DNA from: Desulfovibrio sp.
GTDB lineage: Bacteria; Desulfobacterota; Desulfovibrionia; Desulfovibrionales; Desulfovibrionaceae
Length of the DNA stretch: 34,092 nt
Direction of reading: 5' to 3'
NCBI GenBank assembly: GCA_031279825.1
Contig: JAITHT010000085.1
Location: 1-34,092, forward strand
The position numbers and the translations under genes are program-made. The notes beneath the pieces are model-generated. The model did not search any database, was not told the DNA's origin, and was given only the letters and a program-made list of their open reading frames with translations. Position 1 is the first letter of the stretch. Every line of letters begins with the position of its first letter. Positions 1-8,458 of the stretch are shown in pieces.

Positions 1-74
1 CCGGTACATGCTTCCACGTATAACCCAATTCCGCCGGCATGACCAGCCACGGAACAGGCCGCCCGCAAACTCAT
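1..74 (-). CDS. possible 5' end of an unidentified gene, cut by the window edge
   Basis: On the minus strand an ATG at 74-72 follows AAAGGAAG at good ribosome-binding distance and opens 24 codons without a stop to the window edge, beginning MSLRAACSVAGHAGG. I do not recognise the product. The binding site belongs to the dispersed repeat at 72-142, whose other good copy (18626-18696) ends at the real start codon of the aminotransferase gene. That parallel is the main argument that this is a genuine start. It could equally be a chance open frame beside a repeat, since 24 codons prove little. Confidence 0.3.
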   Translation of the reverse strand, partial: MSLRAACSVAGHAGGIGLYVEACT

Positions 75-142
75 CGGAACTTCCTTTGTGGTCTGAAACC
101 CCGGCCGAAAGGCCATATAGCCCCGACCCCGCCCTGAAGGGC
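72..142 (-). repeat. copy A of a dispersed two-hairpin repeat carrying a Shine-Dalgarno
   Basis: Read on the minus strand, this 71-bp block matches 18626-18696 at 68 of 71 positions, in inverted orientation relative to that copy. It contains a GGCC-TTTC-GGCC hairpin, then GGGGTTTCAGACCAC, then AAAGGAAG and ends at an ATG. A second hairpin (TCAGA with TCCGA, one A/C mismatch) would place AAAGGAAG in its 13-nt loop. Related but more diverged copies lie at 17678-17732 and 24941-24990. Confidence 0.8.
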
Positions 143-157
143 GGGGTTTCTTTCCGG
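124..157 (+). terminator. terminator-like hairpin
   Basis: CCCCGCCC-TGAA-GGGCGGGG is a perfect 8-bp GC stem followed on the plus strand by TTTCTTTCC, so it fits an intrinsic terminator for transcripts entering from the left. No plus-strand gene is visible between the window edge and here, so its user would lie outside. The stem overlaps copy A of the dispersed repeat, so it may instead be part of that element. Confidence 0.45.
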
Positions 158-168
158 GGCGGAAGCTT

Positions 169-190
169 GGGAGGGGTTGGGACCCCTCCT
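169..190. repeat. GC hairpin in the gap after asmA
   Basis: GGAGGGG and CCCCTCC face each other across a six-base loop. It is the middle of three hairpins stacked between the asmA-family stop and the left edge. No T-tract follows on either strand, so terminator function is unclear. Confidence 0.5.
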
Positions 191-200
191 AAGCGCAAGA

Positions 201-224
201 CGCGAAGCCCTGAAGGGCTTCGCC
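201..224 (-). terminator. hairpin directly after the AsmA-family stop
   Basis: GCGAAGCCC and GGGCTTCGC form a 9-bp stem around a short loop, starting just after the TGA at 230-228. On the minus strand it is followed by GTCTTGCGCTT, a weak U-tract. Position suggests transcript termination or 3'-end stabilisation for the upstream gene. The stem contains GCCCTTCAGGGC, which recurs 76 bp further on at 142-131. Confidence 0.5.
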
Positions 225-227
225 ACC

Positions 228-3200
228 TCATTTGGATTTTGGAATTGCCCTGGGCCCGGAAGACGGAGAGGGTCTTACCGGCGCGGTTGACGGCATGCTT
301 CGGGGTTTCTCGGGAAGCCCCGCCGTATCGTCAGAACTGAAAAAGGAGATGATGCCGCTCACGGCCCTGCCGGGCAAGGCCAGTATCCCCCACACCACAT
401 CAAACACGGTGCCGCCGACCGCCTGTACGGTTTGCAGTATCATCTCCACGCCGCGCACCCGCATGCGCGGCTCCGAGGCGTTACCGTAAAAACGCACAGG
501 CACTGTGGACATCTTGGCAAAGGTAACGCTGACGTCTATATCAAGATCCCGGGTATTCATGTCATACCAGCCTCTGCCGCTCATATCCACCATGGTGCCG
601 CGCAGGGAAAAATCCCGGCAGCGCAAGACTCCTTTCTCCATAATCCCGCTCATAGCGGCGCTTGAAAAGCTGTTGCTCGAAGATTCGCCGCCGCCCACAA
701 TGGCCGGATACCGTCCATCCTTGATGCTCACGCTCCAAACGCCGGAGAGGGCGGCGGGGATATCCGCGTCGCACCGCAACACGCCGGAAAAATCCGCCTC
801 CGCCTCCGCGTTGCCCCCATAATGCGGATCATTGGCAAAATCGATCAACATTCTGTCAAGAAATGCGCCTTGTATCCGCAATAAACCCTTGCGTAGCGCC
901 ACCTGGGATTTTTCCGGAACAACGCTCCCCTGAAGCAGCACAACAGCCGTACCCTTATAAAATCCCGCGCTTTCGCCATGCAGAGAAAAATTGTTCCGCT
1001 GCAGAACGCCGGTTACGCTCGTTTCGGAAACATTCAGTTTCTGCCATTTGGCATTGCGCAACAATACGCGAAGATCCAGGGAAAGCCCCCGCATAAAGCT
1101 GAGATTCCAGGGAGTTTTATTCGGAGGCGTCTTTCTCCTCCCTTCGGAAGGCGGGAAGAGAGCGTCGATATTCACGTGGTCCGCCGTCAAACGCACGGTC
1201 CACGAGCCGTCCGCTCCATTGGAGGAAGCGCCCTTTCCCGTACCGGCGGCGGACGCTTCCCGCCAGACTATATCGCCGCTTACGGACGCGCCGTCCGCAT
1301 CCAGCGCAATCTTGCTGCAATTGAGCGAACCGGGTTTGACGGAAAATGAGGCTGTTCCCCGTAGCGCCTTGGGAGGTACGAAGTCTTTGGGCGTATCGGC
1401 GTTCCAGAGGCGCAGAAGCTCACCCGGGAAGATATCCGCCGCCACATCGGCGCGCGTCTCCACATCTTTTCCGGAATAGTCAACAAACACGTCCGCCGTG
1501 ATAAGGCCGCCGGACGACTTCCATTGCGCGCCGTTCAAGGCCACCGTGTCCTCCCGCACAAGCCACCGCAGCGAACCGGTCAGATCGCCCGCCGCCTGTG
1601 CCCGCCAAAGACCGGCGGGCACAGGCAAAGAACCTTTAAGCGACAATTTGCCCTCAAGGCGCTCCACGCCTGTTTTTCCCGCGGGGCGTTGCGCTTTGGA
1701 GAGAGATGCCGCCTCCGGCAGAGGGGGCCAACGAAGCCCGCCGTCAAAAGTTCCGCTTAAAGAGTCTTCCCCTTTGGGATTCCAGGAAGTTCGCAGACCC
1801 CGCCCCGTCAGAGCCCACAGGCCTTCAATGCGAATGCCGTCGGCGCGTACGGCGTGAATGTTTCCTTCACCCGTCACCCGCGCCTTGGCGGCATGAAGAC
1901 TCCAGGCTTTGTCGTAATAGCGGCCGCGTACCTCACCGCCGGTAATTCCGGCATCAACTTCCAGCTTCCAGTCATCCGCCCAGTCGCCCTTTTCCGACAC
2001 CGGCACGGCGATGATGGCCCGGCCGTTGAGTTCTCCGTCAACGAAGACGCCGCTTTCCGCGTTCTCGGGCAGGATGCCGAGCTTCAGGCGCTCCGCGTCG
2101 TACCGCATACGGACGGAACGTTCGTCAATGTCAATCCTGCCTTCAATCCTGCCCGCCAATATATCGTCGCCGCTGAAACTCACCCTGGTCTTTTCCTCTC
2201 CTTTTTCAAGCAACGGGACAACCAGAACCTTCAGAGGGCCGCCGTTCAGATCGTGCACCCTCGGCTTGGCCACGCGAATTGTTATGTCGTAGCCGACTTC
2301 AATGCCCTGTTCTTCAGGCCTTGGCGCATCAGGGGCCTCCGGAAAAGGCGCCAGCGGCGGATGAGAAAAACGGGGGGAAACAGGCGCGGGGACGGCGCGT
2401 CCCGAGACGGCGAGAAAGGGGAACAGGAGGTCAATATCGGCCCTGTCCAAATCAAGATCCACCACCACGACGGGAGCGCGGAAATCCGGAGCGCCCACAT
2501 AGCCCCTGATCGGCATGGAGGCCACCGTCCCGCGCAAATTTCCGGCTTCGGCCTTATGGGCATTCAAAAAAAGATCGAAGCTGCCCACGAGCTTGTCCAG
2601 AGCTTGCTGTAAGCCCGGAGGCAGGCATCGCCCGAACTCGAACCAGCGGGGCAGGCTCAAACTATGCAGGTTTACCTTACCGGCACAGAACATTTCCCGC
2701 ACATCAAGCTTCAATTGAGCCGACAGATGGTCTCCTTCCGCCGCCACGACAACGTCCGGAAGCAGGATATCCCGGCCCGAAGCCTGCCAGGCGAAACTCG
2801 TGCTGAAATCACCCTCGATACCGCGGCTTCCCGGCGGGGTCATATGCAACCGGCCGGAAAGGAAGCCACCGGCCAGCAGGTCTTCCCGGTTAAGGCCGGC
2901 CGCCAGGGAGACGTCCGCCTCCAGTCCGGCGGCGGGCAGGGAAACATGGGCCGATATCCGGATAGTGTCTTTTTCCGGTAAGGGAAAAAGGTCCGCCTCC
3001 ACGTTAGATAGCGACAGGATCAGCCGTCCCCTCTCCGTATACCGGCGCAAAGCGCCGCCCCGAATCCGCACGGGAAAACGCCACTGTTCGTGGCGTAGAA
3101 ATCGCGCGATCACAGCGACGGCGTCTTCGCCGCTTTCCCGTTCCGGAGCTGACAGGGAACGGTCGGCGGACGGGGAAGCCATGGAGGAAGAGTCCGCATC

Positions 3201-3671
3201 GGACGCATCCTCACCCCGCCGCGGCAGAGGCAACCAGAAAGGTCGATTCCACATGTCGTAGCCAAGGGTGATCGTGGGCTCCTCAATCTCAACCAGGCTG
3301 AAACGCAAAGACAGGGACGTAAGGGAATCAATGCCCAGATAAAGCCGTACGGCCTCGGCATGAACAAAGGGAGGCAGAGCTTTCGCGCGCTCGACCTGTT
3401 CAGGGGAGGCGGCCGGAATACTCACGCGCGAAGCGCTTATCCCGGGAAAGGGAGCGAACACGGGAGCGAGATCCCCCTGTATCTCCCATGGCATGCCGGT
3501 GGCGGCATGCAGATATTCCCGCGCGCTTGCGATCACCAACTCGGGTTTAAACGTGCAGAGAAGATACAGCGAAGCGGCGGCCGCCCCGGAGACACAACAC
3601 AGAGGAACGGCTATCCACCAGAAAAGAGAGAGTACGACGGAGCGTATCGGGCGGGTCCGGAGGGTCGTCAT
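228..3671 (-). CDS. AsmA-family large envelope protein
   Basis: Predicted 1147-residue inner-membrane-anchored protein of the AsmA/TamB-like group, whose members span the periplasm and are linked to outer-membrane biogenesis and phospholipid transport in other bacteria. A single hydrophobic segment lies at about residues 11-38 (start VVLSLFWWIAVP). The rest is a long periplasmic region of alternating beta-strand character, and the C-terminal part has the AsmA-type pattern GVLRCRDFSLRGTMVDMSG followed by a short hydrophobic stretch and a Pro/Ser-rich tail. Two starts are possible: GTG at 3728 (1166 residues) or ATG at 3671. I chose 3671 because it leaves the usual short basic stretch before the membrane helix; neither has a strong ribosome binding site. 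It is divergent from gmhA, an LPS gene, which fits an envelope role. Family assignment is fairly sure; substrate is unknown. Confidence 0.8.
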   Translation of the reverse strand: MTTLRTRPIRSVVLSLFWWIAVPLCCVSGAAAASLYLLCTFKPELVIASAREYLHAATGMPWEIQGDLAPVFAPFPGISASRVSIPAASPEQVERAKALPPFVHAEAVRLYLGIDSLTSLSLRFSLVEIEEPTITLGYDMWNRPFWLPLPRRGEDASDADSSSMASPSADRSLSAPERESGEDAVAVIARFLRHEQWRFPVRIRGGALRRYTERGRLILSLSNVEADLFPLPEKDTIRISAHVSLPAAGLEADVSLAAGLNREDLLAGGFLSGRLHMTPPGSRGIEGDFSTSFAWQASGRDILLPDVVVAAEGDHLSAQLKLDVREMFCAGKVNLHSLSLPRWFEFGRCLPPGLQQALDKLVGSFDLFLNAHKAEAGNLRGTVASMPIRGYVGAPDFRAPVVVVDLDLDRADIDLLFPFLAVSGRAVPAPVSPRFSHPPLAPFPEAPDAPRPEEQGIEVGYDITIRVAKPRVHDLNGGPLKVLVVPLLEKGEEKTRVSFSGDDILAGRIEGRIDIDERSVRMRYDAERLKLGILPENAESGVFVDGELNGRAIIAVPVSEKGDWADDWKLEVDAGITGGEVRGRYYDKAWSLHAAKARVTGEGNIHAVRADGIRIEGLWALTGRGLRTSWNPKGEDSLSGTFDGGLRWPPLPEAASLSKAQRPAGKTGVERLEGKLSLKGSLPVPAGLWRAQAAGDLTGSLRWLVREDTVALNGAQWKSSGGLITADVFVDYSGKDVETRADVAADIFPGELLRLWNADTPKDFVPPKALRGTASFSVKPGSLNCSKIALDADGASVSGDIVWREASAAGTGKGASSNGADGSWTVRLTADHVNIDALFPPSEGRRKTPPNKTPWNLSFMRGLSLDLRVLLRNAKWQKLNVSETSVTGVLQRNNFSLHGESAGFYKGTAVVLLQGSVVPEKSQVALRKGLLRIQGAFLDRMLIDFANDPHYGGNAEAEADFSGVLRCDADIPAALSGVWSVSIKDGRYPAIVGGGESSSNSFSSAAMSGIMEKGVLRCRDFSLRGTMVDMSGRGWYDMNTRDLDIDVSVTFAKMSTVPVRFYGNASEPRMRVRGVEMILQTVQAVGGTVFDVVWGILALPGRAVSGIISFFSSDDTAGLPEKPRSMPSTAPVRPSPSSGPRAIPKSK

Positions 3672-3778
3672 GCCTATACGCGTAGTGCCGAACAACGGTC
3701 GGGGTGTCTGTGTGCCATATATCCCCACTGTGCGGGATCGTTACAGCCTCGGCCTTTTTCCGCAAAGGCGCGGCATAA

Positions 3779-3796
3779 AGGTATAAAGATATACCT
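3779..3796. promoter_or_regulatory. palindrome in the asmA-gmhA divergent gap, operator candidate
   Basis: AGGTATA-AAGA-TATACCT is a perfect inverted repeat with 7-bp arms and a 4-bp spacer, in the AT-rich centre of the 262-bp gap between two divergent genes. The TATAAAGATATA core could also serve as a -10 on either strand. The assignment as an operator rests only on symmetry and position. Confidence 0.4.
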
Positions 3797-3933
3797 GGAT
3801 GGCGGACGAGGTCAAGCGTCGGCGCGCCGCCGCGGCAAGACTCCATTTGCCTTCATGACGAATTTCGGATAAGGCAGTGCTTGCCGGAACGATACCGGCG
3901 CCCACTCCCATAACCTGTAACATCCATAATGCC

Positions 3934-4566
3934 ATGACACAACACGCCATAGCCCGCATCCTGGAAGATGCGGCCGCCGGCGCCGCCCTGCGCCGACATT
4001 TTTTTACGGAACAGGCCGAACGCATCGCCGATATCGCCTTACGCATAGCGGCCACTCTGGCCGGGGGCAACAAGCTGCTTTTCTGCGGCAACGGCGGCAG
4101 CGCCGCCGACAGCCAGCACCTGGCGGCTGAATTCGTGAATCGCTTCATCATGGACAGGCCCCCTCTGCCGGCTCTTGCCTTAAGCACCGACAGTTCCATC
4201 CTCACGGCCATCGGCAATGACTTCGGATTTGATCAGGTCTTTGCCAAACAAATACTCGCTCTGGGCAACCCCGGCGACATGCTGGTGGCCATTTCCACAT
4301 CGGGAAACAGCGGCAATATCCTCCTCGCCCTTGACGCCGCCCGCGAACGCTCGATGATCAGCCTCGGACTGACCGGCAACACCGGCGGTAAAATGGCCTG
4401 CAAATGCGATCTGCTGCTCACCGTCCCTGAAACGCGCACGCCGCTGATTCAAGAAATGCATATTGCCGCGGGGCATTTACTTTGCGGTCTCACTGATTAT
4501 TTTCTTTTTGAAAATGTAGCCGCTCTGGCCCCCTATCTGAGGAAAAACGCCGCCGGGCAGGAGTAA
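3934..4566 (+). CDS. gmhA: phosphoheptose isomerase (sedoheptulose-7-phosphate isomerase)
   Basis: Cytoplasmic SIS-domain enzyme that converts sedoheptulose 7-phosphate to D-glycero-D-manno-heptose 7-phosphate, the first step toward the ADP-heptose of the LPS inner core. It has the sugar-phosphate loop GNGGSAADS at residues 52-60, a Glu at 66 in HLAAEF matching the catalytic Glu65 of the E. coli enzyme, the second binding loop STSGNSGN (121-128), and histidines 176 and 181 in QEMHIAAGH, where the E. coli catalytic His180 falls. An in-frame GTG at 3877 would add 19 residues, but the ATG at 3934 gives 210 residues, close to the family's roughly 190-205. No strong ribosome binding site is seen. 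A transcript could continue into the zinc-ribbon gene 54 bp downstream. Confidence 0.92.
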   Translation: MTQHAIARILEDAAAGAALRRHFFTEQAERIADIALRIAATLAGGNKLLFCGNGGSAADSQHLAAEFVNRFIMDRPPLPALALSTDSSILTAIGNDFGFDQVFAKQILALGNPGDMLVAISTSGNSGNILLALDAARERSMISLGLTGNTGGKMACKCDLLLTVPETRTPLIQEMHIAAGHLLCGLTDYFLFENVAALAPYLRKNAAGQE

Positions 4567-4620
4567 TCCCCGCTTGCGGCAACGGCCCGCGTCCCACCAT
4601 CAGCGAAGAAAGGTTCCATC

Positions 4621-4854
4621 ATGCCCATCTACGAATACAAATGCCCCCAGTGCACAACGGAATTCGAAGAACTTGTTTTCGGCGGCGATACTCCCGCCTG
4701 CCCTTCCTGCGGCGCAAAAAACAGCGAACGCCTGCTTTCCTGCGCCTGCCTGCACAGGTCATCATCCTCACGCGTCGGGCAAGCCGCAAGCGCTCCTTCC
4801 GGAGGAGGGGGCTGCGCCGGATGCTCCGGCGGCAGTTGTTCCACCTGCGGGTAA
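4621..4854 (+). CDS. FmdB-family zinc-ribbon regulatory-type protein
   Basis: Small 77-residue protein with the FmdB/CxxC_CXXC_SSSS ribbon: MPIYEYKCPQC at the N-terminus, then CPSC, giving Cys8, Cys11, Cys27 and Cys30 as likely zinc ligands. The C-terminal tail is Ser/Gly/Cys-rich (GGGGCAGCSGGSCSTCG), a common low-complexity ending in this family. The founding member was proposed to regulate the formamidase genes of Methylophilus; the function of most members is unknown. AAGAAAGG precedes the ATG at suitable spacing. It sits between gmhA and hemC in the same orientation, and such ribbons are often found next to unrelated housekeeping genes, so context gives no firm role. Confidence 0.85.
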   Translation: MPIYEYKCPQCTTEFEELVFGGDTPACPSCGAKNSERLLSCACLHRSSSSRVGQAASAPSGGGGCAGCSGGSCSTCG

Positions 4855-4917
4855 GCGCCGCGGCGCCGCAAAATATCAGCACCTTCTTAAAAAAGTCTCC
4901 ATCTTTTCCGAAGCGCC

Positions 4918-5880
4918 ATGAAAACAACCGTCACCATCGCCACACGCGGCAGCAGACTCGCCCTCTGGCAGGCGGAACACATCCGCTCCCGACTGGAAAA
5001 GGAACATGCCGTCGAGGTACGCCTGCTCGTACTGAAAACCAAAGGGGACATCATCCTGGATGTCCCGCTGTCCACGATCGGTGGCAAGGGCCTTTTTGTG
5101 AAAGAAATCGAAGAGGCCCTGCTGGACGGCCGAGCCGATCTTGCCGTGCATTCCATGAAGGATGTTCCCATGGAACTGCCGGACGGACTCGTGCTCGGCG
5201 CTGTTCCGGAGCGGGAGGATCCGGCTGATTTGCTGATCAGCGCGAAATACGGCTCACCGGATCAATTGCCGCCGGGCGCCAGAGTGGGTACCAGCAGCCT
5301 GCGCCGCCAGGCCCAGTTGCTGGCCCTTCGTCCTGACTGCGCGGTCATTCCTTTGCGCGGCAATGTGGATACCCGCATGCGCAAACTCCTTGACGGAGAA
5401 TACGATGCCATTATCATGGCCTCCGCCGGAGTAAAACGCCTTGCTTTGCGCGCTCCGTTCATGATACCCCTCTCGCCGCCCGCCTTTCTGCCGGCCGCCG
5501 GACAAGGCGCTCTCGGTATAGAGATTCGCGCCGATCGGCAAGATTTGCCGGAATTTCTACATTTTCTCAATCATACGGAAAGCCTTATCCGCGTAACGGC
5601 GGAACGCGCCTTTCTCGCCGGTCTGGACGGAGGCTGTCAAATTCCTGTCGCCGCCCATGCCGTTCTGATTCCTCCGTCTTCCCCTCAAAACTCCGGTTCT
5701 GAAACTATTCTCCGTCTGGAAGGCCTGGTGGCGGATATCGCGGGCAAACGCGTCATCCGCGAAAGCGCGCAGGGTCTTCCCTCTCATGCCCGCGCGTTGG
5801 GTCTTTCCCTCGCCGGCATGATCAAAAACGCCGGCGGAGACGATATTTTACGCGAACTCTACGAGGCCGCGGCATCATGA
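4918..5880 (+). CDS. hemC: porphobilinogen deaminase (hydroxymethylbilane synthase)
   Basis: Condenses four porphobilinogen molecules into hydroxymethylbilane for siroheme, heme and cobalamin synthesis, all in heavy demand in a sulfate reducer. The 320-residue length is typical. Visible signatures: the N-terminal [13 protein letters not shown], the catalytic-loop VHSMKDVP with Asp82 (E. coli Asp84), [11 protein letters not shown] with the substrate-binding arginines, [11 protein letters not shown], and GGCQIPVAA with Cys240, the residue that carries the dipyrromethane cofactor (E. coli Cys242). The start has only a weak upstream GAAG. Its TGA overlaps the ATG of the next gene (ATGA), suggesting translational coupling to the Lon-like protease. 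Confidence 0.97.
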   Translation: MKTTVTIATRGSRLALWQAEHIRSRLEKEHAVEVRLLVLKTKGDIILDVPLSTIGGKGLFVKEIEEALLDGRADLAVHSMKDVPMELPDGLVLGAVPEREDPADLLISAKYGSPDQLPPGARVGTSSLRRQAQLLALRPDCAVIPLRGNVDTRMRKLLDGEYDAIIMASAGVKRLALRAPFMIPLSPPAFLPAAGQGALGIEIRADRQDLPEFLHFLNHTESLIRVTAERAFLAGLDGGCQIPVAAHAVLIPPSSPQNSGSETILRLEGLVADIAGKRVIRESAQGLPSHARALGLSLAGMIKNAGGDDILRELYEAAAS

Positions 5881-8300
5881 GACGACACCTTCCCCTCTCA
5901 GCGGAAAAACTCCAATCCGGCGTGCCCCCGGAACATATTCCTTACACAAGCAGCGAGGAAATCCCCGTTAACGGCCATCTCAAGCAGCCACAGCCGCGCG
6001 CCTTGCAGGCTCTGGAACTCGCCCTGCACATCGCGGCCAGGGACTTCAACATCTATCTCGCCGGAGAACCGGATCTGGGCCGAAGTTTTCTTCTGCGCGA
6101 ATTCCTCGCCCCCAAGGCCAAAAAGGGAAAAACGCCGCCGGATCTCATCTATATCTTCAACTTCGACGATCACGACAGCCCATTGTGCGTCACCCTGGCG
6201 GCGGGCCAGGGGCGCAAGCTCAAAGCGGCCCTCAACAAAGCCTTTGTCCGCATCCAGAAGGAAATAGCCCTGCGTCTGGAGCGCAACGCCTATGCAAAAA
6301 GGCGCACGTCGCTCATGGGCAGCTTTCAGACTCGAAAGGAAGAACTGCTGAAGCAGATGAACCGCCTGGCCGGAACGCAGGGTTTTTATCTCGGCACGGA
6401 TGCAAGCGGCGGCATGACGCTGTATCCTCTGGTCGAAGGCAAACGATTGAATGAAAACGAATTCGAGAATCTGGAAGAAACCCTGCGCAATGAATTAAAA
6501 ATGAAAGGCGACAGCCTCATGGAGCCCATCAGCGGTTTTTTGCGCAAACTTGCCAGGGCGGAACAGGATTTTTACAATCAGGAACGTTCCCTGGAACGGG
6601 AAATGCTTGATGATGTCCTGAAAAATATTCTGGACCCCCTGGCGGAAAAGTTTTCCAAAATGTGTAACGATGACGCCCTGCGCCAGTTTTTCGCCAGTCT
6701 GCGCAACGACACCCTGGACAGGCCGGAGGCCGTCATGCCCCCCGCTCCGGAGGCGCAGAGCCCTTACCCGCATGACAGCCCGATTCCGGACAATCTGAGC
6801 ACGCGCTATGACGTCAATCTTTTTGTGGACAATGCCGCTACGAGCGGCGCGCCTATAATCTTTGACGATCACCCTACCTTGTCCAACCTCATGGGCTGCA
6901 TTGAACGCGAAGCGGAAATGGGGACATTGATCACCGACTTCACGTTAATCAAGGCGGGCAGCATCCATCGGGCCAACGGCGGCTACCTTGTGCTGCATAT
7001 GGACGACATGCTCCAATATCCCCAGGCGTGGGAGTCTTTGCTGCGCGCCCTGCGCTCCGGCATGTCCCGCATTGAAGACGCGGGAGAAGAGGAGGGCAAC
7101 AAGGCCAAAGGGCTGCGTCCGCAAGGCGTGCCCCTCTCTCTCAAGGTTGTTCTGGTGGGAGGGGAAGACCTCTATGAAATGCTGCTTCAGGCCGATGATC
7201 GCTTCAGCAAGCTGTTCAAAATCAAAGCCCACCTGACCGGCTCCATGCGGAGGGACAGCATGGGCATACGCACCTATCTGCTGCATATCCGCCGCATCAT
7301 CAATAACGACTCCCTGCTCCATTTTGACCGGGAGGCCATGGCGGATCTCGTGAATTTCGGTTCCCGCCTTATTGAGGACCAGAAAAAACTTTCTCTCAAG
7401 TACCCCCTTGTACGGGAACTTATGGTCGAAGCCTCCGCCTGCGCCTCTCTCAAAAAAAGCCCTCTGGTCACACGGACCTTTCTGCAGCAGGCCATCAAGG
7501 CGCGCACCTTTCGCGCGAACCTTGTGGAAGAAAGCTTTATGGAAGAATACGATCAAGGCATCATCAAAGTCAGGACCAGCGGTGAAGCCGTCGGCAAAGT
7601 CAACGGCCTCGCCGTCTCCTTTTACGGAGGATTTGAATTCGGCCTGCCTCACCAGATATCCTGCACCGTGGGCGTGGGCAGCGGCGGCATCATCGATCTG
7701 GAGCGCGACGCGCAGTTAAGCGGCCCTATCCACACCAAGGCCATGATGATTCTTAAAAGTTATCTGGTAGGCGCCTTTGCCCACAATAAACCCCTTGTCC
7801 TCACGGGGAGCCTGGGATTTGAGCAAAATTACGCGGGTATTGAAGGCGATTCCGCCTCCGGAGCCGAATTGGCGGCTCTTTTGTCCGCCCTGTCGCGGGT
7901 TCCCGTCAGGCTTGACTATGCCTTTACCGGCGCTGTGGATCAATCCGGACAAATCATGGCCGTGGGCGGCGTCACCCGCAAGGTGGAAGGCTTCTTTGAA
8001 GTCTGCAAACGCCATGGACTCACGGGCAGACAGGGGGTCCTCCTGCCCAAAGACAATATCACGCACCTGCTTCCGCATGATGAGATCGTCGCCGCCGTCA
8101 CGGACGGACGTTTCCATATCCATGCCGTGGAGCACATCACTGAGGCTATGGAAATCCTCAGCGGACTGCCTGCCGGCAAGCTGGGAAAAAACGGCGACTA
8201 TTCCCCGGGTAGCCTCTACCGGCTTGCCGATGACCGACTTAAAGAACTGGCGGCCCTTTCCGCCCGCAAAACAGGCAAAAAAACTCCCAGAGCAGATTAA
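5877..8300 (+). CDS. Lon-like ATP-dependent protease (AAA_32 / Lon_C type)
   Basis: Predicted 807-residue cytoplasmic protease of the Lon-related family with an N-terminal AAA_32-type region and a C-terminal Lon peptidase domain. The proteolytic dyad is clear: Ser659 in EGDSASGAE and Lys702 in [10 protein letters not shown], 43 residues apart as in E. coli Lon (679 and 722). A probable Walker B region is [12 protein letters not shown]. The Walker A-like loop at 63-70 reads GEPDLGRS rather than GxxGxGKS/T, with Asp in place of a conserved glycine and Arg in place of lysine, so ATP use may differ. A Glu/Lys-rich stretch of coiled-coil character lies at about 120-260. ATGA overlap with hemC implies co-translation. 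The TAA stop lies inside the left terminal repeat of the MITE-like element at 8297-8458, so the C-terminus may have been reshaped by insertion. Confidence 0.88.
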   Translation: MRRHLPLSAEKLQSGVPPEHIPYTSSEEIPVNGHLKQPQPRALQALELALHIAARDFNIYLAGEPDLGRSFLLREFLAPKAKKGKTPPDLIYIFNFDDHDSPLCVTLAAGQGRKLKAALNKAFVRIQKEIALRLERNAYAKRRTSLMGSFQTRKEELLKQMNRLAGTQGFYLGTDASGGMTLYPLVEGKRLNENEFENLEETLRNELKMKGDSLMEPISGFLRKLARAEQDFYNQERSLEREMLDDVLKNILDPLAEKFSKMCNDDALRQFFASLRNDTLDRPEAVMPPAPEAQSPYPHDSPIPDNLSTRYDVNLFVDNAATSGAPIIFDDHPTLSNLMGCIEREAEMGTLITDFTLIKAGSIHRANGGYLVLHMDDMLQYPQAWESLLRALRSGMSRIEDAGEEEGNKAKGLRPQGVPLSLKVVLVGGEDLYEMLLQADDRFSKLFKIKAHLTGSMRRDSMGIRTYLLHIRRIINNDSLLHFDREAMADLVNFGSRLIEDQKKLSLKYPLVRELMVEASACASLKKSPLVTRTFLQQAIKARTFRANLVEESFMEEYDQGIIKVRTSGEAVGKVNGLAVSFYGGFEFGLPHQISCTVGVGSGGIIDLERDAQLSGPIHTKAMMILKSYLVGAFAHNKPLVLTGSLGFEQNYAGIEGDSASGAELAALLSALSRVPVRLDYAFTGAVDQSGQIMAVGGVTRKVEGFFEVCKRHGLTGRQGVLLPKDNITHLLPHDEIVAAVTDGRFHIHAVEHITEAMEILSGLPAGKLGKNGDYSPGSLYRLADDRLKELAALSARKTGKKTPRAD

Positions 8301-8323
8301 GGAAACGCTGATTTATTCTCTTG

Positions 8324-8340
8324 AGGGGGCTGAGCCCCCT
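8324..8340 (+). terminator. short GC hairpin after the Lon-like gene
   Basis: AGGGGGC-TGA-GCCCCCT is a perfect 7-bp stem 24 bp past the stop codon, inside the MITE-like element. The following bases are GCACCCC, not a T-tract, so classical termination is doubtful. Confidence 0.4.
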
Positions 8341-8354
8341 GCACCCCGCGTACG

Positions 8355-8379
8355 TTTTCAGCCGCTTCGCGGCTGAAAA
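8355..8379. terminator. 11-bp perfect hairpin inside the MITE-like element
   Basis: TTTTCAGCCGC-TTC-GCGGCTGAAAA is a perfect stem with a 3-base loop. The A-run before and T-run after the GC core on either strand give it a bidirectional terminator character. It lies 55 bp after the Lon-like stop and is the best candidate for the end of the hemC-protease transcript. Confidence 0.5.
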
Positions 8380-8458
8380 ATAGTAAGGGGGTCTGGGGGG
8401 AATTATTCCACCCGGCGGGGTTCGGGGCGGAGCCCCGGATTAATCAGCGCTTCCTTAA

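Larger units (their letters stand above)
8297..8458. mobile_element. MITE-like element with 22-bp terminal inverted repeats
   Basis: The ends TTAAGGAAACGCTGATTTAT and TTAAGGAAGCGCTGATTAAT (the latter as reverse complement of the right end, 8437-8458) match at 19 of 22 positions over the full repeats. The 162-bp element has no coding capacity and contains a 7-bp hairpin (8324-8340) and an 11-bp hairpin (8355-8379), plus G-rich tracts toward the right. The left end supplies the TAA stop of the Lon-like gene. No clear target-site duplication is seen. A possible lone, diverged end lies at 18343-18363. Confidence 0.7.

Noticed and set aside
8-340. Plus-strand open frame at the left edge
   Set aside because: It runs through three hairpins and the asmA-family 3' end on the opposite strand, has low-complexity composition and no recognisable motif.
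1854-2612. Long plus-strand frame opposite the AsmA-family gene
   Set aside because: It is antisense to a protein with clear family features. Long antisense frames are expected in GC-rich coding DNA.
6945-7652. 235-codon minus-strand frame
   Set aside because: It lies wholly inside the Lon-like protease gene on the other strand and its translation resembles no family I know.
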